From Purshia tridentata (taxonomy: Eukaryota; Streptophyta; Magnoliopsida; Rosales; Rosaceae), in contig QANT01001456.1 in assembly GCA_003254885.1 (NCBI GenBank), positions 1-22,179 on the forward strand: 22,179 bases of DNA. The letters are read 5' to 3'. Shown here piece by piece: positions 10,200-21,529 of this stretch (the first letter of the stretch is position 1; each line of letters starts with the position of its first letter). A model generated the notes under the pieces. It was not told the origin of the DNA, did not search any database, and was given only the letters and a program-made list of their open reading frames with translations. The position numbers were made by a program, and so were the translations under genes.

Positions 10200-11391
10200 A
10201 ATTACTACTTTTCCATTAGTGCGGTGGTTGTGGGATTGTGGAAGGATGACTACTGGTTTGTGCCTTAGTTTATTCAAGATGTAATCATTAATGAACTCCA
10301 CACTGCACATAATATTTTTCCCACTGAGCATTGGATAGTGCCATATTGAGTGATCAATCTTTCACAGGGTGACACATTAGATTTTGTTTCAGCATGTTCA
10401 CATGAATTTTAGCTATTCTTTAAGTTGGTAGTGTGTGAACATTCAAGAAATTTATAAACACCCACAACACATGGCAACATCTGATTTACTTGAAGCTCAT
10501 GTTCCTCTAACATCCCTATCATGCCGAAAGTTAAAGCAGTTCTGCACTACTAGGAAGCAGGGGTTATGCATTTTTTGCTACTTAATTACTTTCGCTGCAA
10601 CTGTTTCTCCCAAGACAAAGCCAGTGTTAGTGACTACTGACTAGTGGGTTACTCTACCCAGCATAGGCTTCAGGTGAATATATAGCTTCCCAAATTCTGC
10701 TAGTAATAGTGCGAGACTGAGATTTTTACTGAGGGAGTAGAAAAAAAAGAGTGAATTAAAAAGAACAGGCAAAAGAGGAGGCTCAATATGGGCTGTAAAT
10801 GGGCTTGAAGCAGACCTGGGCTTAACTTCAAAACGTTGAGTGGGCAAGACGTTGTTTAGGTTTCAATGGTGAACCTTCTGAATTACGTACTGCCCAAGAC
10901 TTGGCTCTCCAAAAGGGAAAGTCTTGAGCACAACGTTGACTGTTGAAATTTCTTCTCCAATCAAAATGCTCGCCGATTTTATCTCTCTGTCTCTCTATCA
11001 GACATTCAAACTCTCTTAATTTGCAATAACCAAAACTCTCAAACATACAGAAGAAGCAATGCACAAAAACAGAAATAGGCAGGGGACCGTCGAGCAGTGT
11101 TGTAACTGTAATCCAAACATACTGTGGGATTGCTAAACAAAAACAAAACACAATATCCATGGTCAATCTCAAACGTTGTCAATAGGTATCGAATCTATAT
11201 TGAACCAGAGAAATTAACACGACTCATTAGTAGTACTGCTGAAAGCATAAGCAAATTCCCAAAAAGAAAAAAAAAATGAAAGAAGAAACTCCAAATTAAT
11301 AACTGATCGATGTTACAATTAAAGTTATAAAAAACTTAAAATTGAAGTGCAGTTCTCTGTGACCAGTAGTCAGTGCCATTTGAAGCGAGCG
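10200..11391. other. Intergenic between LTP-type and GAD genes
   Basis: About 1.2 kb holding the upstream region of the lipid-transfer-type gene and, at its right end, the 3' untranslated region of the minus-strand GAD gene. The open frames here (for example 10435-10644 and 10828-11172) are overlapping and unlike known proteins. I see no RNA gene or repeat in it. Confidence 0.6.
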
Positions 11392-13755
11392 TTACGCAGC
11401 ATTACTGGCAACGGTCTCTAATTTGTTGAGCACACTAGTTTGAATATTTCCATTGATGTCGGTGCCATTTACAGACAGTTTGTGATGACCATTTTTAGGT
11501 TCTGGCAGTGGCAGCAGCTGATCGAGCTCTTTCATTACGTGTGTGATATCAATGACAAGTCGCTCAGCAAGAGTGCGCGAGAAGTCTTCCCTTATGACAA
11601 CGCGAAGCAGAGCCACATGCTCAGCATCTGCCGGCATGGAATATGCAGGCACAATCCACCCAAAACGACGCAAATGCTCTGACACCTCGAATTCATCATA
11701 AAGGCTTCGCTCCTTTAGAGAAAAGGCCACCACCGGAACCCCCATGTCCTTTGACAATATCTTGAACTGCCCTGTCTTTTCCAACCCTTCTTTTAGCACC
11801 ATTGCATTCTTGTGACAATTTTCCATGATATTGCGGTATCCCTAACCCCAAAAAACAGAGAATTAATTAAGACATCATATATATTATATAGTCAATTTGA
11901 TTTGGATATTTTTTCTTTTATTAGGGTCTCACCTCAAAACCCAATCGGATAAGCTGATAATATTGAGCAATAATCTGACTCGACCCTGCAAAAGTAATTC
12001 ATTATATTGAGCACTGTGCTTAATTGTCATATATTGAAGCAGAGGAAGTTGTTATTGGCATATTGAGTTATTGATTGTCACCTTTAGAGAAGTTGAGGGT
12101 GAAGGTGGGTTGATCAGCTCCAAGGTAATTTATGTGAAAGATAAGATCTTCAGGTAAGTCATCTTTGCTCCTCCAAATGATCCACCCAATTCCAGCATAG
12201 ACAAGACCATACTTGTGCCCACTCACATTAATGCTCTTCACCAGTGGAAGACGGAAGTCCCATTCAAGCTCAGGATACAAGAATGGTGCAACGAACCCAC
12301 CACTAGCCGCGTCAACATGAATTGGGGTATCCCATCTGCCAAATGCATATATCAAGCATAAAAATGAATCAAACATGTCACATAATTAATACTATAATAT
12401 AATCCTTAAAAATAGTGATATTTGTTCATGTATGTACCCAGTTTGGTTGTTCTTTTCGAGCAAAAGGTCATTCAAGAGCTTGACATCCTCAAATTCTCCA
12501 TTGTAAGTGGAACCCAAGATAGCAGCAACACAGATGGTGTTTTCATCGACCATCTCCACAGCCTTGGCAGGGTCCATGACATAGTAGCCTTCTCTGACCT
12601 TCACTTCCTTGAGTTCAACTTCAAAGTACCTGGCGAATTTCTCCCAGCAGACCTGAACATTGGCACCAGTCACAATGTTGGGCTTGTCATAAGGCTTGCC
12701 CTCTGCCTTCCTTTTTATCTGCCACTTCCTCTTGAATGCAAGCCCTGCCAGCATTATGGCCTCAGATGACCCCACAGTTCCAGTTCCGGTCGCAGCTTCA
12801 TTCTCTTCATGGGGTGCATTAAAAAGATCGGCTATCATGTTCACGCACCGATTCTGTACAGTGTACACGTACATATGTATATATGAGTAAAGCTTCCATG
12901 TATATATTTATTATTTTTATTTCTCACTGAGTTTACATGTAATGAGACCGAGATAAAGACATAAATGTATATACTGTGATAGATACATTTTGTTATACAT
13001 ATAATTAGCATTTGTACCGAAAGAAGATTAATTAGCATCAATTCCCTTTGACCACACCGAGCCATGCCTTTATTGACTAAGGAAAACTTTGAACACAATA
13101 CTACAGTAACTACGGTTGGTCTTGGTCAATTTTTTTTTTGGGTCTTGGTCTATTGGACAGAGTCATTTCGTATTTTGGTCTGAAAGTAGTAAATTCGAAT
13201 ATGACCTCATAGCAGGTTCTGTTTTGGTCATTTGCTTTACGGGTGTGGTCGACAACTCGTGTCATGTAAGAATTAATAATAAAGTTATTACTTTCATTTT
13301 CTAGAAAAAAAGCTTTTCTATTCCCCATTTTTCTCATGTGAGAGATGGTTTACCTGAAGCTCAGTGGTAACAGGGTATTCATCCATGTCGACGTAGTTCT
13401 TGTTCATGGAGTCCATCATAAGCTTATCGCACTCTGGCTCCATCCACGTTGTCACAAACGAAGCCAAGTTCAGCCTTGGCTTCCCATCAAGCATCAGCTC
13501 GTCACTAATGACCTGGTACGCTACCTCCTTTGGTATCGAATTATCGGGCATCTTGTACCTGCAGCGTTAATCAAATAGAATTAATCAATTAATAATCATA
13601 GATCAAACAACAACAACGACAACGTACGATGAATGTATATAGAAGAAGGAAGTTGGTATTGACACGTACTTAGCGGGTGAGTCTCGGATATAGCGAGAGG
13701 CAAAGGTGGAATGGACCGACACATCGGATGCTGAGAATAGTTTTGAGAGCCCCAT
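11392..13755 (-). CDS. GAD: Glutamate decarboxylase (GAD), six exons, 487 residues
   Basis: PLP-dependent enzyme converting L-glutamate to GABA and CO2 in the cytosol (GABA shunt). Coding exons on the minus strand: 13755-13670, 13558-13354, 12853-12438, 12335-12082, 11985-11933 and 11841-11392; every junction is GT-AG and in phase. The N-terminus [20 protein letters not shown] and the blocks [44 protein letters not shown] and [20 protein letters not shown] are typical of plant GADs. Residues 237-249 ([13 protein letters not shown]) carry the cofactor-contacting Asp (D244), and [10 protein letters not shown] gives the Schiff-base Lys (K277). Length is slightly short for the family (about 490-500). 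The tail after PLPEP (residues 454-487) has no Trp and only three Lys, so the usual Trp/Lys-rich calmodulin-binding segment is absent. Calmodulin-independent GADs are known in some plants, so this is likely a constitutive or pH-controlled isoform. Confidence 0.95.
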
Positions 13756-13915
13756 GCTTAATTTCTGTGTTTCTGATTAATAAACAAAACAACAGAAGAG
13801 AGAGGCAGCAGAGAGAGCAAATCTGGTAATAGGAAATTGATGGAGTATTAAGGACAATTGAGAGAGATATAAAGCGTTGGTATTGCTTGCAGAGGAGGGT
13901 AGAAGACCATTATGG

Positions 13916-13923
13916 TATTTATA
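13916..13923 (-). promoter_or_regulatory. Candidate TATA box of the GAD gene
   Basis: The minus strand reads CCCTATAAATACC here, a near-ideal plant TATA box, about 160 bases before the ATG at 13755. A start about 30 bases downstream gives a leader of about 130 bases that contains a CT-rich tract (rev. comp. of about 13797-13820), as is usual for plant leaders. Confidence 0.6.
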
Positions 13924-14106
13924 GGGCCATCTGAGTCTCATTAGTGGTAATCTTACCTGATCCTCTGTGAGAATTATACTAAAGGAAATTTGGAGCCAAT
14001 TGGGGGAGCTTTTAAATTTTCTAGAAGGTGCTGAAAGCCTGAAACAACTAGAAATTAAAGAAAGTTCACAGAAAGAAGAAAAGAAAAAGAAAATTATTCT
14101 TTATGC

Positions 14107-14138
14107 AAAAAAAAAAAAAAAAANAAAAAAAAAAAAAA
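14107..14138. repeat. Poly-A tract with one undetermined base
   Basis: Thirty-one A residues interrupted by an N at 14124. The N marks an assembly or read-quality problem in a homopolymer, so the true length of the tract is uncertain. It lies upstream of GAD and touches no exon. Confidence 0.95.
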
Positions 14139-15780
14139 GACATTGACACAATTTCAAACAAGTTTGTGCATGGTTTCACAATCCCTTGTGCAAGAAAGTA
14201 GAAAAAAACACAGCAACAAAAAAAGAAAAAGAAATTAAAAATGCCAAATCTACCACGTAGTTTGTAAACAAAAATCATGTTGGGTGTTTTGGATGCAGCA
14301 TAAGTTCCTGTGTACGTGTAGTGTATTTAATGGTCAAGTTGGAAGTCGTCATAAGCCGTTGAATAGAATTAATCAAAATTGAACCAAACCATCTAAATAG
14401 CTAATGTGAGCCACATGACTCGACATAACGGGCCCACTTGCTACCGTTTTGCAAATAGAGAGATCGCAAAGCATCTTGAACAGAGGGCCGGTTTAGTCGT
14501 GTGAACGGAGTTCGTAATATTGTATCTGCACTTTGGATGAGGAATTAAGCATGCATATATTCTTTTTATCTCTATAAATTAATCAACAACTTTAAGACTT
14601 GCGAACTTGGGAAGTTCCAAAGCACCATTCCCTCACGTTCGTTTCGTAAATGAGATCGAGATATATGAACCGATATATATGAAGCATATCTTGCAGATCA
14701 AGACTCAGAAGTTCATGGTTGGTATATATACCTACATACCTTTCAATTTTTTTTCTCTCAAAAAAACTTTAAGACTTCGAATTTGCATGAAAATTGTTAA
14801 ATTACTGATTATTGATTAATAATAAATATATAACTTTCACACTTTTATTTATTTGAAAAATGATTACCAATTAATGAAATGATGTAGGACCATTCATGGT
14901 CTATATATGAACATGCATGAATTTAATGTACAAAAAACTTTATCTCAAGAAATGAATATGAACATTAAAATTCATTTTTTAAGGAGCTATCAAATTCAAA
15001 TTGCTTCCTCATATAAAAGACATAATTAAGTAAATGACTCAACTTTGAGTAGTCGGCAAGAAAGAGAAAAAGCAAAAGAAATTTTTTTTTTAATTCAAAA
15101 TAAGATAATTAATAATTCATCTCCAATTTGAGAATTTGAGTAAAATTACTTGTCTTTAATTAGTATACTACAAGTCTACAATATTTGTTAATTACTTGAT
15201 ACGCTCAAAGAAAGAAAAAATCTGAGTTAGAGATACTACTTTTAGTCTTGAACTAAAAATATGGAATAATTTATTGGTATATATGCAATACTAAACATTA
15301 ATGTCCATGACTTCTTAGTTCTTACTCATTCAATCGTCATCTTTTCATATATTTTCGAACTCATTGCTGACCTCTTTTGTTTCTTGTTTTCTTATACAAA
15401 TTCTTAGGAAACTTCGGGTCTTCAAGAATAAGAATGCGATGCTGACCCAAAAAAGAAAAAAGAATATAGAATGAGATTTGAATTCAACGGGTAAGAAATT
15501 AATAGCATGTACTTTGGAAAGGTCGAATTTTTTCAAAAAAAAAAAAAGGTGTGTTTTGCGTAAGGCATGAGCCCCTGGTATTTTACTATATTTCACATAA
15601 GTCAAAGCTGGCGGTTTCAACTTTCAACCTCATACTATTAAAGGAAGCGGAGAACAGAAACCGGCAACTGACTTGGGGACGCGGCGAATCTAATTCACCT
15701 CAGCGGACTTTACCCAATCTGGCAACTTAATTGGAGCACCGTGCAAGCAAAGTCATTCTAAAAGTCTTTGTTACAATACG

Positions 15781-15957
15781 GGCCGATGGGTCCAATAATT
15801 AACAGGCCCAACATCCTTCATTCTTTCAAAACAACAAAGCCCACTATCTGGAGATTAATCAAAGCCCTTTGCTTGAGAACCGCGTTCTAAGGAGCCCAAC
15901 AATATCCACAAAAACGGTAAGGCCCAATTATAATACATGACCATCTGCGCAAGCCCA
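15781..15957. promoter_or_regulatory. Cluster of GGCCCA/AGCCCA motifs
   Basis: Within about 180 bases there are six or more GCCCA-type motifs: GGGCC at 15781, AGGCCCAAC near 15805, AAGCCCAC near 15838, GAGCCCAAC near 15892, AAGGCCCAATT near 15921 and AAGCCCATCC near 15951. Motifs of this type (site II, bound by TCP proteins) gather in promoters of plant housekeeping genes. No transcript or ORF is recognised close by, so the role is unclear. Confidence 0.4.
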
Positions 15958-16565
15958 TCCACCACAATATTATTTTCTCTGTAAATAAGAATCAGCCACA
16001 AAAATCTATGATATGATGCTTACTTCAAACCTAAAATTTCTCTATTTGAAAAAGTTATTGTGTGTAATAGTAGCAACAGCCAATAGGTAGTATAAATGAA
16101 GGAAAGTCCCATTTAAAAAAAAAAAAACTATAAATAACTGTACAATTTAGATAGACTCATAATAAGTTCATAACACCATATCAATATCTCATATAGTTAT
16201 TTTTAATAATAAAAAATTGTCTCACCTACTTCATTTGCAAAGTCTTCATCACATCTTCTACAATTGTTTTTTAATTTTCTTATTATAAAATTATAAAGTG
16301 TAAGTAATTGAGACACATTATAAAATAAAAATCTGAACACTTTGCGTATGGAATATGAATTTGGGAAGGTGTGCCCTTTATCTATTTTCAATCGAATTAA
16401 GTCCTTAACAAAGAAATTGCCGTAAATGTTTTGTCGGATGCTGAACAGCAAGAAAGAAATAAGAATGACTCAGATTTCTGGATTGGTAGTTGTTGAAAAA
16501 CTAGCTTTCGCGCTTTTTGGTTTAGTTTTTACACGAGTAAATTGCAAAAGCCCAAATATTGGACA

Positions 16566-17009
16566 TTAATTTAAGAATAATATTTGTGTCACCCTTTGGG
16601 GGTATCTCAAGATTACCCTATTTCTCTAAATTACAATTTCGACAATACCGATACATAATCGGAATCGTTCACATTTTAGTTTACCAATTATAGAGCAACT
16701 ATGTAAAAATCAATTCAATCGGAAATCGTTTGGTTATACAATTGTTGTCAATTAGAAAAAAAAAAAAAATGGTTTCCAATTAAAAAGTGATTTTTTAACC
16801 AAACCGTTGATTTTTTCTATTTTATTGACAACAATTATATAACCAAATGATTTTCAATTTAGTTGATTTTTAATAGATAATCTATAATAGGTGATTTAAA
16901 ATGTGAACGGTTCGAATTATGCACCAATATTGTCAAAATTATAATTTTAGAGAGTAAAGTGACCTTAAAGTACCTCCAAGTAGTGACTCAAATATTGTTC
17001 TTAATTTGA
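16566..17009. repeat. Long imperfect inverted repeat (MITE-like hairpin)
   Basis: The left arm (about 16566-16765) and the reverse complement of the right arm (about 16803-17009) can be aligned over some 200 bases at, by eye, about three-quarters identity. Matching blocks include left AATATTTGTGTCAC with right AATATTTGAGTCAC, GTTCACATTTTA in both, and TTTGGTTATACAATTGTTGT with TTTGGTTATATAATTGTTGT. The centre is A-rich. Such a structure is typical of a foldback or long-TIR MITE that has aged; target-site duplications could not be identified. A transcript across it would fold into a long double-stranded RNA, a possible small-RNA source. Confidence 0.7.
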
Positions 17010-17048
17010 TCATAATTTTACTATATAATACTAAATCTTAATTCTTTA

Positions 17049-17780
17049 GGGCCAGTTTGAGATTGTTGTGTGGTGAGAAAAAGTTGTTGTAGCTGTGTGG
17101 TGAGAAAAAGCTGCTGTGAGGTAAAGCAATTAAATGTTTAGTAAACTGTGTTTTTAAAAGTGCTGTGAATCTTAAAAGCAGCAATATAATGTTTGGTAAA
17201 TTTTGATGCAGAAGTGCTGTGACTATGTATAATGACCAAAATAGATATAGTGCTAAAAGTGCATTTTAATTTTTTGTTTGGTAAAACAAGAATGCTTTCA
17301 CTTGTTTTTTTACATTTAATTATGATTTTTTTAACTTTTATTTATGGGTTTTTTTTCTAACTTTTATTGATGATTTTTTTTCTAAGTTTTATTCATGATT
17401 TTTTTAGTAAAAATTATTCTTGTGACTTACATATATAAAACTCAATTTATATTAATATTTTTTGTTATTGTATTTTGTTAATTAAAAGGTAATTATGCTA
17501 TTAAAATTTAAAAATGTTAGTATAATTTTTAATGAGAGGGGTAAGAATTGTCATTTTTTAAATCGAGTTCGAGCAATTTTGGAAGTTATAGCTGTTTTCT
17601 CCAACAGTAGATTTTGAAAACATCTCTTTATCTGCTTTACCCCAATTCCTAAAATCTGTTTTTTCTCATCTCTATTTTTAAAATAAACAGATTTTACTTT
17701 ATTAACCAAACACTAAAAACTAGTTTGAGATAGAAATAATCAATTTATTTCTAATACACACCTCAACCCCAAACTGACCC
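17049..17780. mobile_element. MITE-like non-autonomous DNA transposon, about 730 bp
   Basis: The left end GGGCCAGTTTGAGATTG and the reverse complement of the right end, GGGTCAGTTTGGGGTTG, form terminal inverted repeats of about 24 bases with about five mismatches. Near the left end GTGTGGTGAGAAAAAG occurs twice, and the inside carries several AAGTGCTGTGA / TGTTTGGTAAA-type motifs. There is no coding region for a transposase, so it would be mobilised in trans. The style recalls abundant hAT-type MITEs of rosids, but I cannot find a clear 8-base (or 3-base) target duplication, so the superfamily and exact borders stay uncertain. It ends about 180 bases before the transporter ATG and could contribute to its promoter. 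Confidence 0.6.
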
Positions 17781-17900
17781 CAAGTCCCGAGGTCTGTCTG
17801 TGTGTTACGTCACCTAACAGGAGAACCTGGACCCATATCTTATATCTTTAATATTCCAACTTCCAAGGTGAAACTATATCTTGCTTAATTCTCTTTCGTC

Positions 17901-17910
17901 TATTTATATC
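17901..17910 (+). promoter_or_regulatory. Candidate TATA element of the peptide transporter gene
   Basis: TATTTATATC lies about 55 bases before the ATG at 17961, which would leave a leader of about 25-30 bases ending in a purine-rich stretch (GAGACAGAGAA). Other TATA-like runs (TTATATC at about 17840, CTATATC at about 17874) would give longer leaders, so the choice is uncertain. Confidence 0.35.
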
Positions 17911-17960
17911 ATATATGCAATTGAATTGCTTCTCACAAAGAAAGAAAGCGAGACAGAGAA

Positions 17961-20900
17961 ATGGGTTCTCAAGAGGAAGAGAGATCGTTCTTGGAAGATG
18001 GTCTTATTCAGGTTCCAACTCTCTCTCTTCTCTTTCTTAACTGCCTCTGTCCTTTTTCATCAATCTATTCTATTGGTTTCCAAAATTTGGTCTTTAATGT
18101 GAAAAATAGAGTTTTTTTTTTTGGGCATGAATTGGGTGTCTTGTAAATTACCTTTTTTTTTGGTCGGAGTCTTGTAAAACACTTTATGTATGATTTTGAG
18201 GGGGTTTGACTTATAATCCTTTTCAATTTTCTTGAAGATTCAATTGGAAATATTCCTCTAGTAATAGTAAGAGTTTGTTCGTTTGAGGGAATTTTGAAAT
18301 TGAGAACCTGGGATTGGGTTTTTTCAATTTGTGTTTTGGGGAAATTTCTAAATCAGGTGTATGCTTACAGTTATACAGTTAGAAGCTAATTGTGCCTTAC
18401 AACTTCCACAAATTTGTAGAAACTTTGTAATTCATCTTCAGCCAAACCATACTGTTAAAGCATATCTTTGCACCTATATATGTATGCAGTAGGTAATGGA
18501 AGAATTCTTTTTCCAGATGTAGTTTAAATGTAAGATATTTATTGGTGAACTTATCATGGACACGCTCTTGAGTGCCAAATTATTTTAATAATCAAACGAT
18601 TTTCCTTTTGTCTGCATGTGTTTCTTTATAATTGTTGTTTGAATACCAATCACTCTGTTGGCAAGACATTTACTTCACAATGTAATTGTCTTCCCTAAAA
18701 GATATTGAATTTTTTTCACATTTATATATTTCAATATTAAAGTTTTGAACATTCGTCGCACTATTTACTTAAAGTTTTCAAATGTAACTTCAGAATGAAG
18801 GCAATGGACTGTACACAGGAGACGGCTCAGTTGACGTTAATGGGAAGCCTGTTCTGAAGCATAATACTGGGAATTGGAGAGCATGCCCCTTCATTCTAGG
18901 TGATCTTTTGTGCTTTACATTCCTTTTGTACATCAAATAAGGTTGTTTAGTTTTAATAGTTTTGATATACATGACAGGCACTGAATGTTGTGAGCGTTTG
19001 GCCTACTATGGGATTGCCGCTAACCTGGTTACTTACCTTACTCACAAATTGCACGAAGGAAATGTCATTGCAGCAAGAAATGTTACCACTTGGCAGGGCA
19101 CTTGCTATCTTACACCTCTCATTGGAGCTGTCTTAGCAGATGCTTACTGGGGAAGATATTGGACAATTGCTGTTTTCTCCACGATTTACTTCCTTGTAAA
19201 TACAAATTAAAGTGCTTTTCCAATTTTTTTGCTGCATGCAAATACTTGACCATATGGCCTTTCTTAAATCATCAAGTCCCATAGGTTAACCTTCTTTTTC
19301 ATCTTGATGAATTTGAGTCTGTCATCCTTGATGACATTTTGTTGTGGTAGGCCCTGGCTGTTGGAAAATGTTTATGTAGCCTGATATTTGGACTTTGGGT
19401 GTTTGGTACCTTGGTATTGTAGTTGAACCAGAATATTTACACACTAGACATTTCCTCTCAAAACTTTTGAGGAGGCCTTGTTGGATGACTAGTTCTGTTT
19501 CAAGAAAGCAGTTGAAAAAGAAAAAGAAGAATAAATCGTATTGACGTTCAATCATAGTAACTAAGAATATTACAGGACATAATTTAGGAACAAAATGTAG
19601 ATGTCCACCTATTATTTTGTAATCTCAAAACTACTATGTGCCATTTTTTATGGTACTTTCCTTTTCAATTACCTTATATAAACAGGGTCATAGAAAGAAA
19701 TGTTCCAGAATCCTATAGTTACTGTTTAAAAGTGGAAAGTATTATGTTTCTGATTGTGCAATTTGGATAGCAAGCCGTATTCATATTATAGGAGATGCTT
19801 CTTGCACCCATTCTTTTTAAGGAGTGCTTTCTTTTCTTCTTATTTTTCATCTTTTTCATCTTTTACCATACTTGCCTCTTGTATATGCTTACCAACCTTC
19901 ATAATGTTTATTTGGTACAGGGAATGTGTACTTTGACTCTCTCGGCAACAGTTCCTGTGTTGATTCCTGCCGAATGTGTAGGTTCTGTATGCCCTACAGC
20001 TACTACTGCACAGTACGCAGTATTCTTCTTTGGGCTCTATCTGATTGCTCTAGGGACTGGTGGGATCAAGCCATGTGTTTCTTCTTTTGGAGCAGATCAG
20101 TTTGATGATACTGATCCAAGGGAAAGGGTAAAGAAGGGATCCTTCTTCAACTGGTTTTACTTTTCTATCAACGTTGGTGCTCTAATATCAAGTAGTTTCC
20201 TGGTGTGGATTCAAGACAATGCTGGGTGGGGCTTGGGATTTGGTATTCCTGCATTGTTTATGGGATTTGCTATTGCTAGTTTCTTTTCAGGCACACCTCT
20301 CTATAGATTTCAGAAACCGGGGGGAAGCCCTGTTACGAGAATGTGTCAGGTTTTGGTTGCATCGTTTCGTAAGTGGAATTTGGATGTCCCTAAGGACAGC
20401 AGTCTCCTGTATGAAACACAAGATAAAGGCTCTGCCATTGAAGGAAGTCGTAAACTAGAGCACAGTGACGAACTGACGTAAGTGTCTTCTTGTTATCTTC
20501 CGTATGCTTGAAATTAATAGATACATTATGATGAAGTTATTTTGAAGGATTGCTTGTAAGAAACCTTAAATGGCCCATTTTCAATTACTATACAAATTGG
20601 TAATATCGACTGCTAATCTGAACATTTAAATTACATGTTTCTTGAATAATTCAATCACAATATAAATTGTTCCTAAAAATTTTAATGAACTTTGTTTTTG
20701 ATGCAGTTGCCTTGATAAAGCCTCTGTGATATCAGAAGATGAAATAAGAAATGGGGACTTATCCAATCCATGGAGGCTTTGCACCGTAACACAGGTGGAG
20801 GAGTTGAAAATTTTAATCCGCATGTTTCCAATTTGGGCGACTGGAATTGTCTTTTCCGCTGTTTATGCCCAAATGTCGACTATGTTTGTGGAACAAGGGA

Positions 20901-21529
20901 CGATGATGGACACATCTATCGGTTCTTTCACCATTCCCCCAGCCTCCCTCTCAAGTTTTGATGTCATCAGTGTTATTTTCTGGGTCCCTGTTTATGACAG
21001 GTTTATTGTCCCTATTGCAAGGAAATTTACTGGTAAAGAAAGGGGTTTCTCAGAGTTGCAACGAATGGGTATCGGTCTCTTTCTTTCGGTCCTCTGTATG
21101 TCAGCTGCTGCTTTGGTAGAGATTAAGCGATTGCAGCTTGCAAGAGAGCTTGATTTGGTTGACAAGGAGGTAGCTGTACCCCTTAGTATCTTTTGGCAAA
21201 TACCTCAATATTTTTTGTTGGGTGCGGCAGAGATATTCACATTCATTGGGCAGCTTGAGTTCTTCTATGACCAATCTCCAGATGCCATGCGAAGTTTATG
21301 CAGTGCATTGTCGCTTCTGACGACTTCATTGGGGAATTATCTGAGCTCTTTGATTCTGACAGTCGTAACTTACTTAACAACAAAGGGTGGGAAGACTGGA
21401 TGGATACCGGACAACTTGAATGCAGGTCATCTGGATTACTTCTTCTGGCTCTTAGCAGCGCTCAGCCTTATAAATATGTTGGTGTACGTGGTCTGTGCCA
21501 AGAAGTACAAACAGAAGAAGGCTTCTTAA
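17961..21529 (+). CDS. NPF8.3: NPF8/PTR2-type proton-coupled di- and tripeptide transporter, five exons
   Basis: A 584-residue member of the NRT1/PTR (NPF, POT) family, closest in my memory to Arabidopsis PTR2 (NPF8.3), about 585 residues. Coding exons: 17961-18011, 18794-18899, 18978-19195, 19921-20477 and 20707-21529, all GT-AG and in phase. It starts [15 protein letters not shown], an acidic cytosolic N-terminus. The proton-coupling ECCER motif is at residues 55-59. The PTR signature region [17 protein letters not shown] is at 170-186, with the conserved Lys at 175, and FYFSINVG at 204-211. A central hydrophilic loop follows (about residues 280-335), then the second half with [16 protein letters not shown] and [13 protein letters not shown]. 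Twelve membrane segments are expected. The protein ends KKYKQKKAS, like PTR2. Substrates should be di- and tripeptides; location (tonoplast or plasma membrane) is not decided by the sequence. Intron 3 (725 bp) and intron 1 (782 bp) are the largest. Downstream gene-end signals are weak. Confidence 0.93.

Larger units (their letters stand above)
13930..16565. other. Intergenic left part of the GAD-NPF divergent interval
   Basis: No gene is supportable. The stretch holds the upstream region of GAD, an A-rich block with an unresolved base (14107-14138), a 13-base direct repeat AACTTTAAGACTT (about 14588 and 14766), and a cluster of GCCCA-type motifs at 15781-15957. The open frames at 14066-14278, 15345-15620 and 16203-16451 are low-complexity and unlike known proteins. 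Confidence 0.6.

Noticed and set aside
10435..11172. Frames of 69, 68 and 114 codons between the LTP-type and GAD genes
   Set aside because: No family likeness, low complexity, and no matching splice signals; judged non-coding.
15345..15620. 91-codon minus-strand frame
   Set aside because: Phe/Lys-rich from poly-T and poly-A tracts and without any recognisable domain.
16907..16917. GGTTCGAATTA, resembling a tRNA B-box
   Set aside because: It lies inside the right arm of the long inverted repeat and has no A-box or acceptor stem at the right distance.
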